From Pardosa pseudoannulata (Eukaryota > Arthropoda > Arachnida > Araneae > Lycosidae): 64,000 nucleotides of DNA. The notes below the pieces were generated by a model. The model made no database searches, was not told where the DNA came from, and saw nothing but the letters and a program-made list of their open reading frames with translations. Position 1 is the stretch's first letter. Every line of letters starts with the position of its first letter. The stretch is from assembly GCA_032207245.1 (NCBI GenBank), contig CM063502.1:45335691-45399690 (forward strand), in the 5' to 3' direction. Of the stretch, positions 33,380-53,039 are shown in pieces. Both the position numbers and the translations under genes were made by a program.

Positions 33380-33724
33380 ATGTTATCACCAATGAAATGA
33401 TGAAGTTGAAAACCATATAGAAGCTTAACACGTAAATTCCAAAAAATATTATATACACTTCTATCGAGGATAGACTGTGAGCAGGAAATCAAGGTAAAAT
33501 CACAAATTACATGGCAGCCAAAATGGCGAAGAGAATTAACTTTATTTCCTGCAATTTAAGAAAATAGGTGGGGAAACATTATTCTCCAAAATTATAAGTT
33601 TTGCTATAATTGGTTACTTGAGATACTTGGTCGAAATAAAACTATTTTAGCAATGCAGTAAATTATCTATTGTTACAGCCCATTCTTGTTAAAAAAAAAA
33701 TACCAGCTCACCAGCAAACAAAAT
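33379..33724 (+). repeat. Inverted repeat, left arm (346 bp)
   Basis: Reverse complement of 35688-36032, with roughly four of five bases shared by eye. Landmarks include CAATGAAATGATGAAGTTGA, CTATCGAGGA, AGGAAATCAAGGT, GAAGAGAATTAACTT, TTTAAGAAAATAGGTGGG and TACCAGCTCAC. Both arms end at a TA array on their outer side. Read inward-to-outward, the outer part of each arm encodes a similar short peptide (VKLxYxFQLHHFIxDNI), but stops and indels occur elsewhere. The layout is that of a foldback-type or MITE-like element, or an inverted duplication. Confidence 0.85.
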
Positions 33725-36032
<2,308 letters not shown>

Positions 36033-36045
36033 TAATAACATTAAA

Positions 36046-36263
<218 letters not shown>

Positions 36264-36267
<4 letters not shown>

Positions 36268-37081
36268 AATTATCTTAATGAGTTTAATGAGTAAAAAAAT
36301 TGTGATGTAGAAAAAGCCTGAATCCAAAGAGCCTAATTATTTCCATTTATCATGAATAAATTTTTTCTCAAGATCTTAGTGATTCATTCGCATATCAACT
36401 GTATTAGGGTCACTATTTATTGACCATTCGAATTCGCTTAGTACTCAGAATTACTAAGCTAATTACCATCAGAATAGGATCCGCTCTCGGTCTCGGATAA
36501 CTGAATACTGTTAAATCGTGAGGTAATCTCCGTCCAAATTTAAAGTTACATGAATTAAGCGAACTTTTTAGCAGACTTTTAGTACTAGTTGTTTATTGTG
36601 TTTTTGGTTGTTGACATGAGCGCCTAAGATTGCATTAAAGTGTAAAGTGCCCCTGGAAACCAAATAAAGGTGTCGGATTTGATGTCAAAATTACATATAA
36701 AAATGTGGGGGGAATATATAGTGAATATCTTAAAATTTAACTGATTAGTGTCTAATAATGAAATAACACACTTGTATGAAAATCTCAGCAATTTATAATT
36801 TTCACCCCTTAAATAAAAACTTTTAACTGGAAGTACTTTTTCCCGCACGTTTGTACTCTCGCTCATGAAATGACACATTAAATGAATTACTCTTTTTGGG
36901 GGGGAGAATGCAATTTTCATATTCCAAACTCTTGTTCTTTAGAATGATTTAATAAAATGAACATTTAAAATTTACCCTACTTTTTATATGCTGTACCCAG
37001 ATTATCAGAAACTTAAAAAAATATCAATATATAATATATCTGAAAAAGTAGATTATTATGAAATTTAGTATGAAATTTTTA
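36264..37081. other. AT-rich non-coding stretch
   Basis: A minus frame at 36624-36920 (98 residues, no motif recognised) ends beside a run of eight or nine G at about 36896-36904. It is within chance expectation for this window. Confidence 0.4.
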
Positions 37082-38092
<1,011 letters not shown>

Positions 38093-38347
38093 ATTACATA
38101 TATTTAGATAAATAGTATCTATCGATATATTTATCAATACATTTTATATATATATATATATATGTTGAAATATATAACGTATATATTGAGTTAACTCTTG
38201 TGTTTATCTATAAAATATATATCTTTGTTTCTTTTCCGATATGTATAAATATCTTGGCTTATAAAGTGCAAATTTTAATTAAAACTGAATTTTTGTCTAG
38301 CTATCTATCTATATATATTTAACAGAGCAGAGTACTACTACATATCA
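38093..38347. repeat. Tandem duplication at array edge, unit 1
   Basis: Shares TTTAGATAAATAGTATCTAT, GAGTTAACTCTTGTG, TATCTTTGTTTCTTTTCCGA and GCAGAGTACTACTAC with the next unit, about 245-254 bases on. It contains its own short (TA)n at 38143-38164, which the second unit lacks. Confidence 0.9.
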
Positions 38348-38597
38348 TTTAGATAAATAGTATCTATCGATATATTTATCAATACATTTTATAACGGAAT
38401 ATATAATACTTAATGTTGAAATGATACTAACGTACATTCTTGAGTTAACTCTTGTGTTTATCTATAAAATATATATCTTTGTTTCTTTTCCGATATGTAG
38501 ATGTAAAAATTTTACTTAAAAATTAAAAACTTTTGTCTAACTGATGGTAGATTATATATGTTTAACCGTGAGAGCAGAGTACTACTACCAAGCTATC
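38348..38597. repeat. Tandem duplication at array edge, unit 2
   Basis: Head-to-tail copy of 38093-38347. In the place of the inner TA run it reads ACATTTTATAACGGAATATA. It ends at GCAGAGTACTACTACCAAGC. Part of it (GATGTAAAAATTTTACTT) recurs once more at 38789-38806. Confidence 0.9.
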
Positions 38598-38867
38598 ATT
38601 TAATTTGTAAGGTTGTCATTTGTTTTTCTAAGGTGTATTTGGCTAATGGCTAGTATCTATTTTGCACAGTCATTTTATATGTTTACTTAATAATGATTAA
38701 ACAGGAAGTACAACGAGTTTTCTCTCGAATATATCCGTCTCCGTTTTACACATATAAATATATATATGCAAGGTTAATATTATATGCAGATGTAAAAATT
38801 TTACTTTAAAATTAATATCAGATTATATTAACCTTATTATTTTATAATACACCATAACTAGGATATA

Positions 38868-38871
<4 letters not shown>

Positions 38872-38958
<87 letters not shown>
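38872..38958. repeat. (TA)n microsatellite
   Basis: About 42 uninterrupted TA units. Confidence 0.96.
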
Positions 38959-38960
<2 letters not shown>

Positions 38961-40193
38961 TTGTTTTAACAAAAAGAGTTGAGCTTTATATAAAACAGAA
39001 CACACCTTTCAAATTCAAACATAAATTCCTTCACGTACTACTTCTGTCAGTTACGGAATATTTATTAGGTTAGTCAAAAGAATTAGGGAAGTAATATAAA
39101 GCGATATTAAAAACCGTGAAAAATTATATTTTGGAATTATTATAACTGATTCAAGAATGATAATGGAGGTTGATGTAAATGGGAATTTGCACATTTCTGT
39201 GCATGCATTTCTTTCTAATGGGATATTCAAAATAGCTTTTAGAATTTTAAATATAATAAAAGTGGACTACTCTATTTTATTTAAGTTTCTATAGTCAAGT
39301 TCGGAAGAAAATCAAAAATATCTATTAACTGGATTCCTTAAATATATGTATTTTGAAATAATTCTAGTTGTATGCTTTTGAAATTAAAATATCTGTTAAC
39401 TCGAATATGATTTTAAATCGTATGATGTAAAATTCATGTAAGTGGGAAATAAAAAATAATTGTTTAAGTTAAACTTTTAAAGCGTTTTATTTGATAATCA
39501 CCGTAATAACCGTATTTACACGCACTTAATGTGTATTTTTATTTTACAAGAAATATATGGGAAATTTTATACGTGATGTATAACGTACACCTAAATTTTG
39601 ACATACAAGTGAGTTATCGGTCGTCTTAAGTCATTCTGGGATTTTGGTCAACTCAGACCACCGTTTTTACTAAAACTAAAGCCCTCGTACATCACACTTG
39701 TTATAAGGAGTAGGACGAAAAGAGGTCATAGGAAAGGCATAAAGGCAAAAGGCATAGGAAAGGTCGTATTTTCTATACCCCTCATGAATGTATAATAAAC
39801 TAATGTTGTGTGACCATGTGAGAGTAGACCGCCAAGAGCTGTGTATTTACTTTAGCATTCAGGTTGAAAATAGTGCATTATGCAACAAAATATGAGAACC
39901 GTATTGAGTAGAAAAATCATAATAATTAGCGTCGGTAGCATGGTTATTAAGAAATATTGATGTGGAAATACTTCTATTGCTTTGAACTGTAAAAGACTTT
40001 TGTCAATGAAGAAGACGACTCACAGAACTATAAAGATGAGTAAGAAGGGAATTTTGGTATAACAACACAATCGGCCATTCTCTTTTTACAAAACTAAACT
40101 GTTTGATTTTTCCTACTCCAAAAAATGCTTAAACAAGATAGGATAAAAGGCATATGAAATAATCAAAAGAGCAGGATGTTTCTGTGGTAGGAG
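38959..40193. other. Non-coding stretch, GC-richer in its second half
   Basis: From about 39600 the sequence is less AT-rich and includes a local imperfect repeat of GGCATAGGAAAGG / AGGCATAAAGGCAAAA (39728-39765). Stops occur in all frames. This may be the decayed upstream part of the LINE-like tail that follows. Confidence 0.35.
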
Positions 40194-40319
40194 AGATCTG
40201 TTCCCAGTTTTCCAAGAAAGGAAGCACTAGCTCTCTTCAGAAGTCTAACAACACATAACTGTTTAAGAGATCACCTCAGTCAACACCAGAATTGGAGTGG
40301 TTGGTTGTATTTTATGTGA
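40194..40319 (+). pseudogene. LINE (non-LTR retrotransposon) C-terminal remnant, probable
   Basis: A 41-codon open segment reads RSVPSFPRKEALALFRSLTT, then HNCLRDHLSQHQNWSGW and a stop at 40317. The core (LFRSLTTHNCLRDHL) resembles the conserved RLRTGHNxLxxHLxR block near the C-terminus of many invertebrate LINE ORF2 proteins, after the reverse transcriptase and near the RNase H or Cys-rich tail. Upstream the frame is broken by TAG at 40188, and no RT motifs were found, so this would be a 5'-truncated, decayed copy. The match is from memory of the family pattern and is only moderate. Confidence 0.3.
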
Positions 40320-42487
<2,168 letters not shown>

Positions 42488-43271
42488 GTGTATGGGTAAA
42501 TTATGCAAAATCAAGAAGCAACTTTAATGGTAAAAATCTAAAATTGTTTCCAAACAGACACTGCTTTATTTTAATTAACTCTAGAGTTAGAGTATTGGCT
42601 CAAAGTTGAAGAAACAACTAATTTAATTTCGAGCTATGTCAGTTTGTTATAAACAAAAGCGTAGCTTTCAAACGAGAGATGAGAGTGAAAGAACTGAGGA
42701 AAGGTGCCCTAAATTTTATATGAGTATGGCTCATTTACTTCAAGCATTTTGAGGTACAAAGAATGAAAGTATAGAAAAATTCTTTTAAGTTAATAAAATA
42801 TAACTCTTAAAGGTTTTTTCCAAAAGACGTGAAAAAGTAACGAGTAGTAAGGAATTGGTGTAAAGCATATTATATAAATCTTGAGATGATGAAAGTTTAA
42901 TAAATAATCTATTGCAAGCAAAATTTTGTTACCTCGGGCCCAGAATGTAATCCATTTTGTAAAATCATTTCATAATTTTCATACCTAATTAAAAGGATTA
43001 CATAATTTAAGTAAGTTAAAATTGAAAATTTTTAAATTAAAAATATTCCTATTGCAGATTTGAAAATATGTGTTTGCAAAAATATTAGTGATGTTTTAGA
43101 AATTTAGTTTAACTACAGTGATTTTTAATGGAAATGGGGGGAATTGTGCCTTCCATATTGTGTTGAACCTGGTTAACACGACAGAAACGCTCACAGGCGT
43201 TTTTGCCAGCATAGGACATTCCTGTATTAATAAAACACTTATAGTATCAAATGAATCACCATTCACATACA
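42488..43271. other. Non-coding stretch
   Basis: About 43110-43260 is less AT-rich and open on both strands for about 50 codons. It is listed with the segment beyond the next TA array as a finding. Confidence 0.35.
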
Positions 43272-43630
<359 letters not shown>

Positions 43631-43808
43631 CATTCTAAAAAATACCCATGTTTAAAGAGAAGTCGCTAACTATTGGCTAAAGTAGTACAGACAGAGGCGG
43701 AATTAAGTCTATAGCGTGTCTAGAGGGAAAATCAGAATTACCGTACAAACACCGAGCTGTATGAACAAAAGTTATTAAATTAATATTAAAATACGAAAAT
43801 AAGGGATT

Positions 43809-43815
<7 letters not shown>

Positions 43816-43872
<57 letters not shown>

Positions 43873-43882
43873 CTGTGTGTGT
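43816..43882. repeat. (TA)n-(TG)n compound microsatellite
   Basis: TA to about 43844, TG to 43882 with one C. Confidence 0.96.
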
Positions 43883-43962
43883 AACACCGCGAAAATTTAT
43901 CCACCGGTCACAATAGATTAAGCCACTTATATTTACTTGCATAGGCTTTCTGTGCAAAGAGA

Positions 43963-44084
<122 letters not shown>

Positions 44085-44725
44085 TTGTCTCTACACATTA
44101 TATATACTATCAATACAAAACATTAGTTTCATTAAAACTATTGACACTATTAAACTTTAAGAATCACAATGCTGTAATTTTTAAAGATTTTAAAGTTAAG
44201 ATCGAAATAAAAATTGCTATTCTATATACCTTATAATGACCATGTTGGGTAGCTTTTCATTTATAAATGTATACTGTCGGTTTAAGTAGGCATTTTGCTT
44301 TTTATATACAATGATATAAATTAATTTGTTTTTATTAGGAAAATAATCATTTTCAATACTTTTTTCTTTATACGTGCGGCATTCGTTTATTATTATAACA
44401 TTCCCTAAGGAGGCATGTTATAGGTTCAGAGTCAATGTCCAGTACATTATAAAATGTTAAATACCATGGGTAAATATACCTGTAAAAGTATTTGCCAGTT
44501 TACACAATATAAGATAAATCAACCGCAATTTGTATTTCTCAAAACCCAGATAAATGGGGCTTTAAACTTTTGGCTCGATGCAGTTGATATATCAAAATAT
44601 ATGCTGAATAGTTTTAAAAAATTAAGAAATTGGCCTATTGATAACACCGTTTGACAAAATGTATTGCACTGCATATCACAGTCATTTCATAATACTTAAA
44701 ATTATGACAACTGCTAAATTTTTTA

Positions 44726-44840
44726 CACCCCTATCTCAAGCAGAAATCATAAACCATGTAAATTGATACCACATTAAAGGCAGAAACATTACTTTTAATT
44801 GTAAAAATTCCTTTTGTGATTTCTTCGCAAGAAAAATGAT
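44726..44840 (+). repeat. Dispersed repeat C, copy 1 (about 115 bp)
   Basis: Matches 47059-47171 in the same orientation: CCCTATCTCAAGCAGAAA, TGATACCA-ATTAAAGG and ATTTCTTCGCAAGAAAAATG are shared with few changes. Similarity is lost beyond both ends. Copies are 2.33 kb apart. Confidence 0.85.
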
Positions 44841-45027
44841 AAACGTTAATATTTATAGAGATTGCAAAAACGAGTATTGTAAGTAAACCATATCGTACGT
44901 TTTTAATGTATTTTTAAGGTAATTACCACATGTAACATAGATATAAATATGAAAAATCTTTTAGATATTTTGTTTCATTTTAGAGCTACAGAAATGTATT
45001 TTGTATGTATTGCATATATTAATAAAA

Positions 45028-45086
45028 CATTATGCATATAATGTATTTTCATTAACTCTGCATTATGCATATAATGTGTTTTCATT
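45028..45086. repeat. 33-bp tandem duplication
   Basis: CATTATGCATATAATG followed by TRTTTTCATT occurs at 45028 and 45061. Each unit holds a small stem (CATTAT / ATAATG) around GCAT. Confidence 0.85.
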
Positions 45087-47058
45087 CTACAATGCATTAC
45101 AGTTTGATATTTACTGTCTAGGAATCTTGTTATTGTGTAATGATATATCCAAGCTATAAGTTAAGCATATCTATAAAAAAATCGTTAATATTTTTTAAAG
45201 CCAATTTCATACTCCTTCAATTTTTATTACAACTATGTATAGGTATTAGCAGTACAATAATATTGATTTAAAATTGGTCTCAGCTTAACTTAGAGCTTGT
45301 TTGTTACTCTCAGAAATAGTATTTACTGCAACTAAAACAGTGCCTGCGTAAATCTTTTTGTTTTAAATGAAAAAGATGCTTTTTAGAAACCATCATTAAA
45401 ATATTGCCTTTACAACGAAACACTATATTTTTATTGCTGATATCTCATGCGTAATTTTATATTCAAATATTTAACATTTCATGAGTATGAATAGTGTTCA
45501 GCAAAATGTACATTAAGTTATAGATTTCATGCAATTTATCTGTTTTGTAGCAGAAACACTATAAATATAACTTTAGAACAGAAAGTACAGATGTTTTATT
45601 CTATTTTAGATGGTATTTTAAAATGAAAACACTATTTCTCAACAGAAGAGGAATAACGTAAAAGAAACGTGAAATTTCATGCTGATCAGATATTTCAGTA
45701 TTTTTCTTCTTCTCTTTTTTACGCATATTCAAAGCACAAGAAGATATATAGAGCAGTTTAGTTAAATATAATACATAAAAGCTGCACGTCCATATTGAAT
45801 ATATAGTTATACAAAATATATTGAAAATTTTTCTTCAAATGTTAAAATAAAAGTAAAATATTGAAGGATTTTTACCTATATTTATAGTAATTTTATATTG
45901 ATTCTATAAAATTTGATGAGAATGTAAATGTAATTTTCATTCATGTATTTCAAAAACTGAAGGAAGTTTCTTTAACTAAATTTCTCTTTTTAGAAATATT
46001 TTATATTCAGTATTTCATAAAATTTTGAAAGTATTTATTTTATATTTATTTTTAAAAAATCATTTCCATTTTCTAAAAGTTTTTTTTTTTCGAACTAGCT
46101 TATTTTGTATTCATTTCAATCACTACAGTTAATTCAAAATATATATTTTTGTCTTAGTTTTTACAAATGTTAAGATATTTTATGTAAATTCGTTGATTCT
46201 TTTGCAAAACTGATAAGTGTGTAGTTTTGATGATAAAACTTTAGTGCCTTACAAAAAGGATATATTTCGAACATTTAAATAAGTAATGTTACGCAAATTA
46301 ATTATCAATGTATAATAATAATCATTTTTCCATTTATCATTGAAAATTTTTGTTTATATGAGAACATTTTTTCGTATGTATTCAGCTCTTTTCTATTCCC
46401 CGAACACTTAATTTTGATTTCTGTGTCTAAATCTTATCCCTAAAATGACCCTTAGTTTTCACTTGGAAAAATATATAACTACAGAAGCAATCCAATCGTG
46501 ATTACACTTTAATGCGACATAATATTAAAATCCTCTACATTATTCATTTTACCTTGTGTGATAGATATCTTTTAGAAACACAACTATATTCATTGTAATA
46601 TACTCAGACATCTATAGAAATCATCTTACTAACGAAATTTTCGTCTAGACCTTTTAAGTTTGCTCTCAGAGGAAAAGTTTATTGTGGTGGAAATAGAAGA
46701 TAGTCTAGTCGTCTGTTATCCAATTTAGATTCCTCTGGTAGAATTGAAAAATTCTGATTCTGATTTCTTCGAATGTACGAAGTTCAGAGAAATTTTTAAA
46801 AAATCTTGCTTAAGAAAATCAGTCAACCTAACACCATTTTAACTCTTGTAATAAATTTTCACAACTTTTCTGTTTGTAAACTTTCTTACTGCATATTTCA
46901 TAAAATGTTTCTGAAGAATTTTATATAAAGCTTCTTCTTCAATGTCTATTATTCTATTACTATCGTAATTACTTAAGTTTGCTGTAATTTTTTGTAACAT
47001 AATTAATTTTTCTTAAATTTTCAATATAATGTAGACAGTAACAGAAAAACAATTTAGC

Positions 47059-47171
47059 ATCCCTATCTCAAGCAGAAAACATAAACAATGTAAACTGATA
47101 CCATATTAAAGGTAGAAACATTAGTTTTCATTGTAAAAATTCCTTTTGAGATTTCTTCGCAAGAAAAATGA
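47059..47171 (+). repeat. Dispersed repeat C, copy 2
   Basis: Second copy of 44726-44840. It ends shortly after TTCGCAAGAAAAATGAT, where the two sequences diverge. Confidence 0.85.
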
Positions 47172-49171
47172 TATTTAAAATTGCTTTTTAAATTTATTTT
47201 ATAGAGATTTACACAATGATTTTTTTAAACATGAAGACAGTCATTAGCATCGCTTGTAATGTCAGATTTCTCGAAATCATGCAAAGCCATATGGAATGAT
47301 TAACATTGTGATCTTTGAAATTTCTTCTATTCTAGTTGTAGTAACAAGAGTGGTATTATCTCAATATAATGTCATCTTAATATGTTGAACTCAAAGAAAA
47401 TTTGTTACATTCACCAACATACTCGATTTGAGATTTGCTCTGTTATTTTCTGTTTTTCATCGCTTTTATTTAATTTCATTTGCATGTCAGTTGAAATTTT
47501 GGAATAAATTTTTCACTATTTTCCTGACTACTGACACTTCTGGAATTTTGTACATAGGTTCATTTCCGATGACAAACAATATTCAATCATAAAAATATAC
47601 ATTAAAAAATAAAAAAAACAGTTCAGTAAATGGAAAATATGCTCAGATTACTTGGGATTCCAACTGTAGATATTTTAAGGTCCTAACGCCATCTATTTGC
47701 TAGCGGCATAACTAAACACTCAAAACATATCAGAAGTGATTTGCCCAAATTTTAAATAATGACTCCTGATTTAAAAAAGAATACACATACATAAATTTTA
47801 TACTCTTGTTAGATTTTAAAGTTTTTTTAACACTTTTAAGTATTTTTTAACATTTTTTGGTATATTTGTGATTTTTCATATATATTTTAATTAAGTAGCA
47901 ATACATTGGTCCTTTATCTTGTTTTACATAGTGATAACGTATATTTTTGAATAGTAAAGCTTACTAACTGATTCAATCCTTTCACAGTGTATCTTTTTTG
48001 AAAATGTAAAGTATATACTTAATAATATATGATGTACAAAATTTCAAATGTCTGGTAATTGATTTAATATAAGTTGAATAAAATACGGATGTAAATTTAT
48101 TACAAAATTTGAGACTAAAAAATTCAAAATTCAAATAAATATGAATTTCTTTTTAATTTCTCTGTTATTTAATATTAAAACAATAAAAATGCCCTAAGAT
48201 ATAAATTAAAAAAAACAGCACAAGAAAGAAAAAGAATGTGAAACGCTCCTATGCGAAAATCGTAATGTGCCGATACATAGAAATTACGTAACGAAGTTCT
48301 ATAAGATAAGGACCAGTTTTTATGCTACTAAATATAAAAGCATGTGGTATAATTGGAATCAGTTTTAAAGTAACATATTTTCAATACTGATATAATTGTA
48401 TAGGGGAATAATTATATTAAAATTATGATATTTAATTGTTATATGTTGTTCAGTCGTATAACTCGACATAACAACAAGCCTTATCCTGAAGAAAATCCTT
48501 ACGCAGTTTCTTTGTATCAGCACATTACAATTTTCTGATGGGATCTTTTCACACAATTTCTTTTTCAAGATCAGTTTCAAAATGCATTTTTACATTTTAG
48601 TAAATTTTTATAATGTTTTAGTTAAATAACAGTGGTATTTTTTAAAAATATTTTTGATAAATATTTTATTTTCCCTTTAATTATAAGCGACTAGATTCTG
48701 AAGTCAATTGTATCAAGAATAAAGTTTCAACCCATATTATGAATATTTATTTAAAATTCAAGATGAAAAATTAAAAACAGAGTTCACTAATTTATTGAGT
48801 AAGAAAAAATAAGAAAATATTCCTTTAATCTATGATTTCACTTCACAATTGTTTCCTATAACCTACCCAGTCTACAATAAGATTTTGCATTTACTCAAGG
48901 GCATGAATTACCTTTACTCTTAATTCTTATATCATATGCGTTTATTTAGGGAAGCCATGTTTTTAGCACATATACGCCTATATAAAAATAAATTATACTT
49001 AATTTTATTAAATTTCTGAAAGAAGTACTCATTGTATTCTTAATTTTAATTGAAGCTTTTGCTGATAATAACGCTTCCATATTATTCTTCCATTGTTTCA
49101 TCTGGCGTCATCTTTTAGCTATTCGATATTTCCTAGAACAAAGACATTTTCCCCTTTAGCATGCATTTCAG

Positions 49172-49172
<1 letters not shown>

Positions 49173-49247
<75 letters not shown>
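49173..49247. repeat. (TA)n microsatellite
   Basis: About 36 uninterrupted TA units. Confidence 0.96.
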
Positions 49248-49248
<1 letters not shown>

Positions 49249-52200
49249 CTTCATATAAACACGTAAGCAAAATTTATTTTCCCATTATTAGAATAGAAAC
49301 TATAGACCAGACATATATATCTTACCTCATATAGAAATATATTAACGAAATATGAATGATAGAATAAACTGTGTTATGTTAAAAAGATCATATTAAACAA
49401 GTTATTACTTTTAATACGTATTGTCTGTGTTATACCCCTCGTTGCATTTTGGTTTTTACGTTTTATTATTTTATCGGTATTACTTTAAACACAATATTTC
49501 ATAGTTACTGATTCTCATTCTTTTATTACTAGATTTTTTAAGATTTATTACTGGAATTTATTACGTTTATTACAGGAATTGGTATGTTATATATTGATCT
49601 AAATTGTATTATTAATAATTTTCATAATTTAGTTTCTGCAATAAAGTACTTAAATTGACCAAAAGCCACATATATTTGATATTTTTCCAATAATTGTTCC
49701 TTTCACAATTTCTCAACATGGTAGTATGTTAAAGGATAATTTAATGTCAGGGACTAGGTTTGAGCTTTTATAGAAAATCAATACCTTTAGTAGACATGGG
49801 GAGGTAATTTGCAATACTGATGATATGTGTGTAGATACAATAATTTTACGTGTCAAAATTTAAGTAAACAAGTACATTTTTCAAAATAGGGTGAAATCTC
49901 ATTTACAAATTCGTCAAACATTCATTTCAAAATCAATGTATATAAATGTTATATTATTGATATATATTCAGATATTAAAAATCATACTATTAGTGAATGA
50001 AATTAAGATGAAAATTGAATAATTGTGTTTATAAATCAAAATATAATATGTTTACATTTAGATAATAGTGCTAGTTAAAAACTTATAAGTAGACTTGAAA
50101 AAATCTTACGTAAAGAAATATACTTTTCTAAGGATAAGCGTGCCAACAAGAGAGGCCTTCATATGTGGAAAGTTCTATTGTTTATAACTGTGTTTGTAAA
50201 TTATCTCTTCTGATAACGTAACAGGTATAAAGACCATAACATATAATACAGTGTTGTCGTGGTCGAACTTTTTGTTTTAAGTTATTAAATGTGTTAAGTT
50301 ATATGGATGATTATTTTACTGTTTAAATTTAGGTGAAAACTTGGCCTCGAGTGAAGAAAATTCATGCAGAACTTTGGATTAATTCTAAAAGTTGGAAACT
50401 ATGCAAAAAAGGTCTTAGGGTTTAAGAGGGGGGGGATTTCTCCTTAATTGTGTTGTTGAAAAAACAGTAGACTCATTTCATATGTTCCAACTAACTTTTA
50501 AACAAAGGATCAGACACTTATCAGATATTTTAGAAGCATTCTAAAATTGTATTAGTCCCAGGTGAAATATAGTAGTGGACAAATATATATCCAATCCCTA
50601 ATCTCAGTGACAGTACATAAGTATACAGTATACAGTATGATATAAATTTTGTAAAGGATCTTAAAATACCCCTGAAGGATTACGAAAAGAGATCAAACCG
50701 AAAGTGTTGTTGGGATCGCATTATACTAGGTGTTTCTAATAATTTTGCAAGAATGATTGAAAACGAAAATTGTTTCAAATATTTATTAAAATACTATTGA
50801 TATCTATACAGATTCAGAAATGAGTAAGAAACAATTTGAACTATTGCATGGTAAAACGGAAGTAGCAACTTTAAGGAGTCCCAGGACGCATAAATCTGTG
50901 AGAAGTAAAGAAATGGTAATGGAAAGTTCAGTTCATGAGTTATGGACCTCATTTTCTTTATTAGTACTCTCTCTTTCTCTGACAGAAACAAGCTACATTT
51001 ACTGTTTGAATTGCTGCTTTATCTAGAAAATGTTAGACAACGTTAAGCCTGATTTTTTCTACTCAAGTTTATGTTATTTGAACGTTTGTAAAGATTTGAA
51101 CGTTTATAAAGAAAACAGATTTATATCAAACTATTTTCAACTGCTTCATTTAAATATCAATCAAATAAATTTTAATATAACAATAAAAAGAGTATTAAAT
51201 GCTTGGTTATAATAGCATACGCATAGACAATTGTATATTGTTACTTATGAATTATTTAATTTCACTAATCGTTAAATTTGCTATGCAAATTATAAATATA
51301 TATTTTTATCTTAAAATGATACCAAGTACCCAAAGTCCTTTAATCAAAGAAGAAAAGAGTCTAAACATTGAAATCTGACAGTTATGTGTTAGCTCACTAA
51401 TTTCGTGTACTTTATTAAGATTTACATACCTAATTATAACATACTGCATTTCTTTCTTTTGCACAGTAACTGAAAAACATATTATTGTAAATATTATAGT
51501 AAAAACAAATTTGTTTTAAAATATTTTTATTCTGTTTACATAAACAATTTTTTAATCAAATATAAGGGAGTAATAAAGTAGGATATCAACAGAAAAAGCA
51601 TTTTAAAATGACAAGGTACTTAATATTTTATGCAAGAGTCATCGTTTTAAAAAATGTAAGTTTAATATAGAGTACATGTATTGCATAGATTTATGTAAAT
51701 AAATTTTCGTGTAATATTATTACCATTTTTAGTCTTTTCATAAAAACTTTTCCATCTTAACAGCGATTATTTAAAATATTTCTTATATCTGCTTTTATAG
51801 CAACACAGTTGAAGTTAATATGTAAATTTTATATTCCATGCAATAATATATTTATATATGAATACGAGTTTTATATTATTTATACTGAATTATTCAAATG
51901 AAAATATTTTTTACAGGCGATATACACATTCTCCAAGAAAAAGAAATTTTCTTATTGATTAGTTTTACTCTTCTTTAATTTTACGCCTAGTGTAATACTA
52001 ACTAAATAATTTCCCTTATAGAACATAACTTTTTAGTTTCGTTTTCTGAATCAATCTTTTGATAATACTTTAATACTTAGAGATATGAAGATACGGTGTA
52101 TCTCTTTAGCAAGTTTCTCCTGAGAGAAATTTATTATGATAAATGCCTTCTAGTTTAATATTCAATGAAAAAGTCACATCTGACTGCAAACGGATTAATT

Positions 52201-53039
52201 CTATGCCCATATTTATGAAATATTTTCTTTGAATGCTTACAAACTTTAGTAGTTGAAAATTATTCAAAAACTATTGTGTACTAACTACCTGGTAGAGAAA
52301 AATCGATAGGAAGATGTGGAAAGAAAGAATCGATATTATCCAAAGAATTCTAGTATAAAGAATGAACATGGGCTTTCACTTGTAGGATATATTTTCGAAG
52401 TGTAAAGATAGTTTCCTTTTACTTATGTAAATTTTGGGGATAACAATATAAGTGAAAAGTAAGTAATCTTTTCCAAACATTTTGTGTAACAGACTTGTTT
52501 GAACTGACCACTTACAACTGGTTATTAATTTTCACTGATATTGTTACTGTTATAAAGGCCTTACAAGAATATAAGTTATATATCTATTGATAATTTTTAT
52601 TTTAATAATTTAAATTAGCAGTAATAGTTTCATTATAGCAAATTTAACAAGCGGTTTAAACTCTGTTTTCATTCATTTCACACAATCCTTATATTTTTTC
52701 TCTTGATGTATTTGAGATTCAAACTTAAGACGAATGCTCTATTTAAATACGATTTTCACATTATATCTGTGTCATCAATGCGTCTACAGGATATTGTGTG
52801 CATAATAGTATATATAAAATAATCACTATCTATATTAAACTAAAACTCAAATCTACACCAAGTCACTCGAGTTCAACCTCAGGGTCAAATTCGTACAAAA
52901 TGTTTAAACTGAAATATTTTATATGTACTGTTCCTTAATGGAACCATAAAACGTAAAAAACAAAAAAATTATCTTCTGAAAAAAGATTGCACGTTTTAAA
53001 TTTTACATTTTTGGGTTAGAAACGCCCACACACTCAACA
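49248..53039. other. AT-rich stretch without supported genes
   Basis: A run of nine G at about 50427-50435 is notable in this context. Overlapping frames on both strands at 50794-51026 (65 and 68 residues) follow an acceptor-like TATCTATACAG (ending 50814), but no donor, family or conserved motif is evident, so no gene is called. Confidence 0.5.

Noticed and set aside
36624..36920. 98-residue minus-strand frame
   Set aside because: No motif or splice evidence; within chance length for this composition.
50794..51026. Overlapping 65- and 68-residue frames with an acceptor-like site at 50814
   Set aside because: No donor, no recognised motif, and both strands are equally open, so an exon call is not supported.
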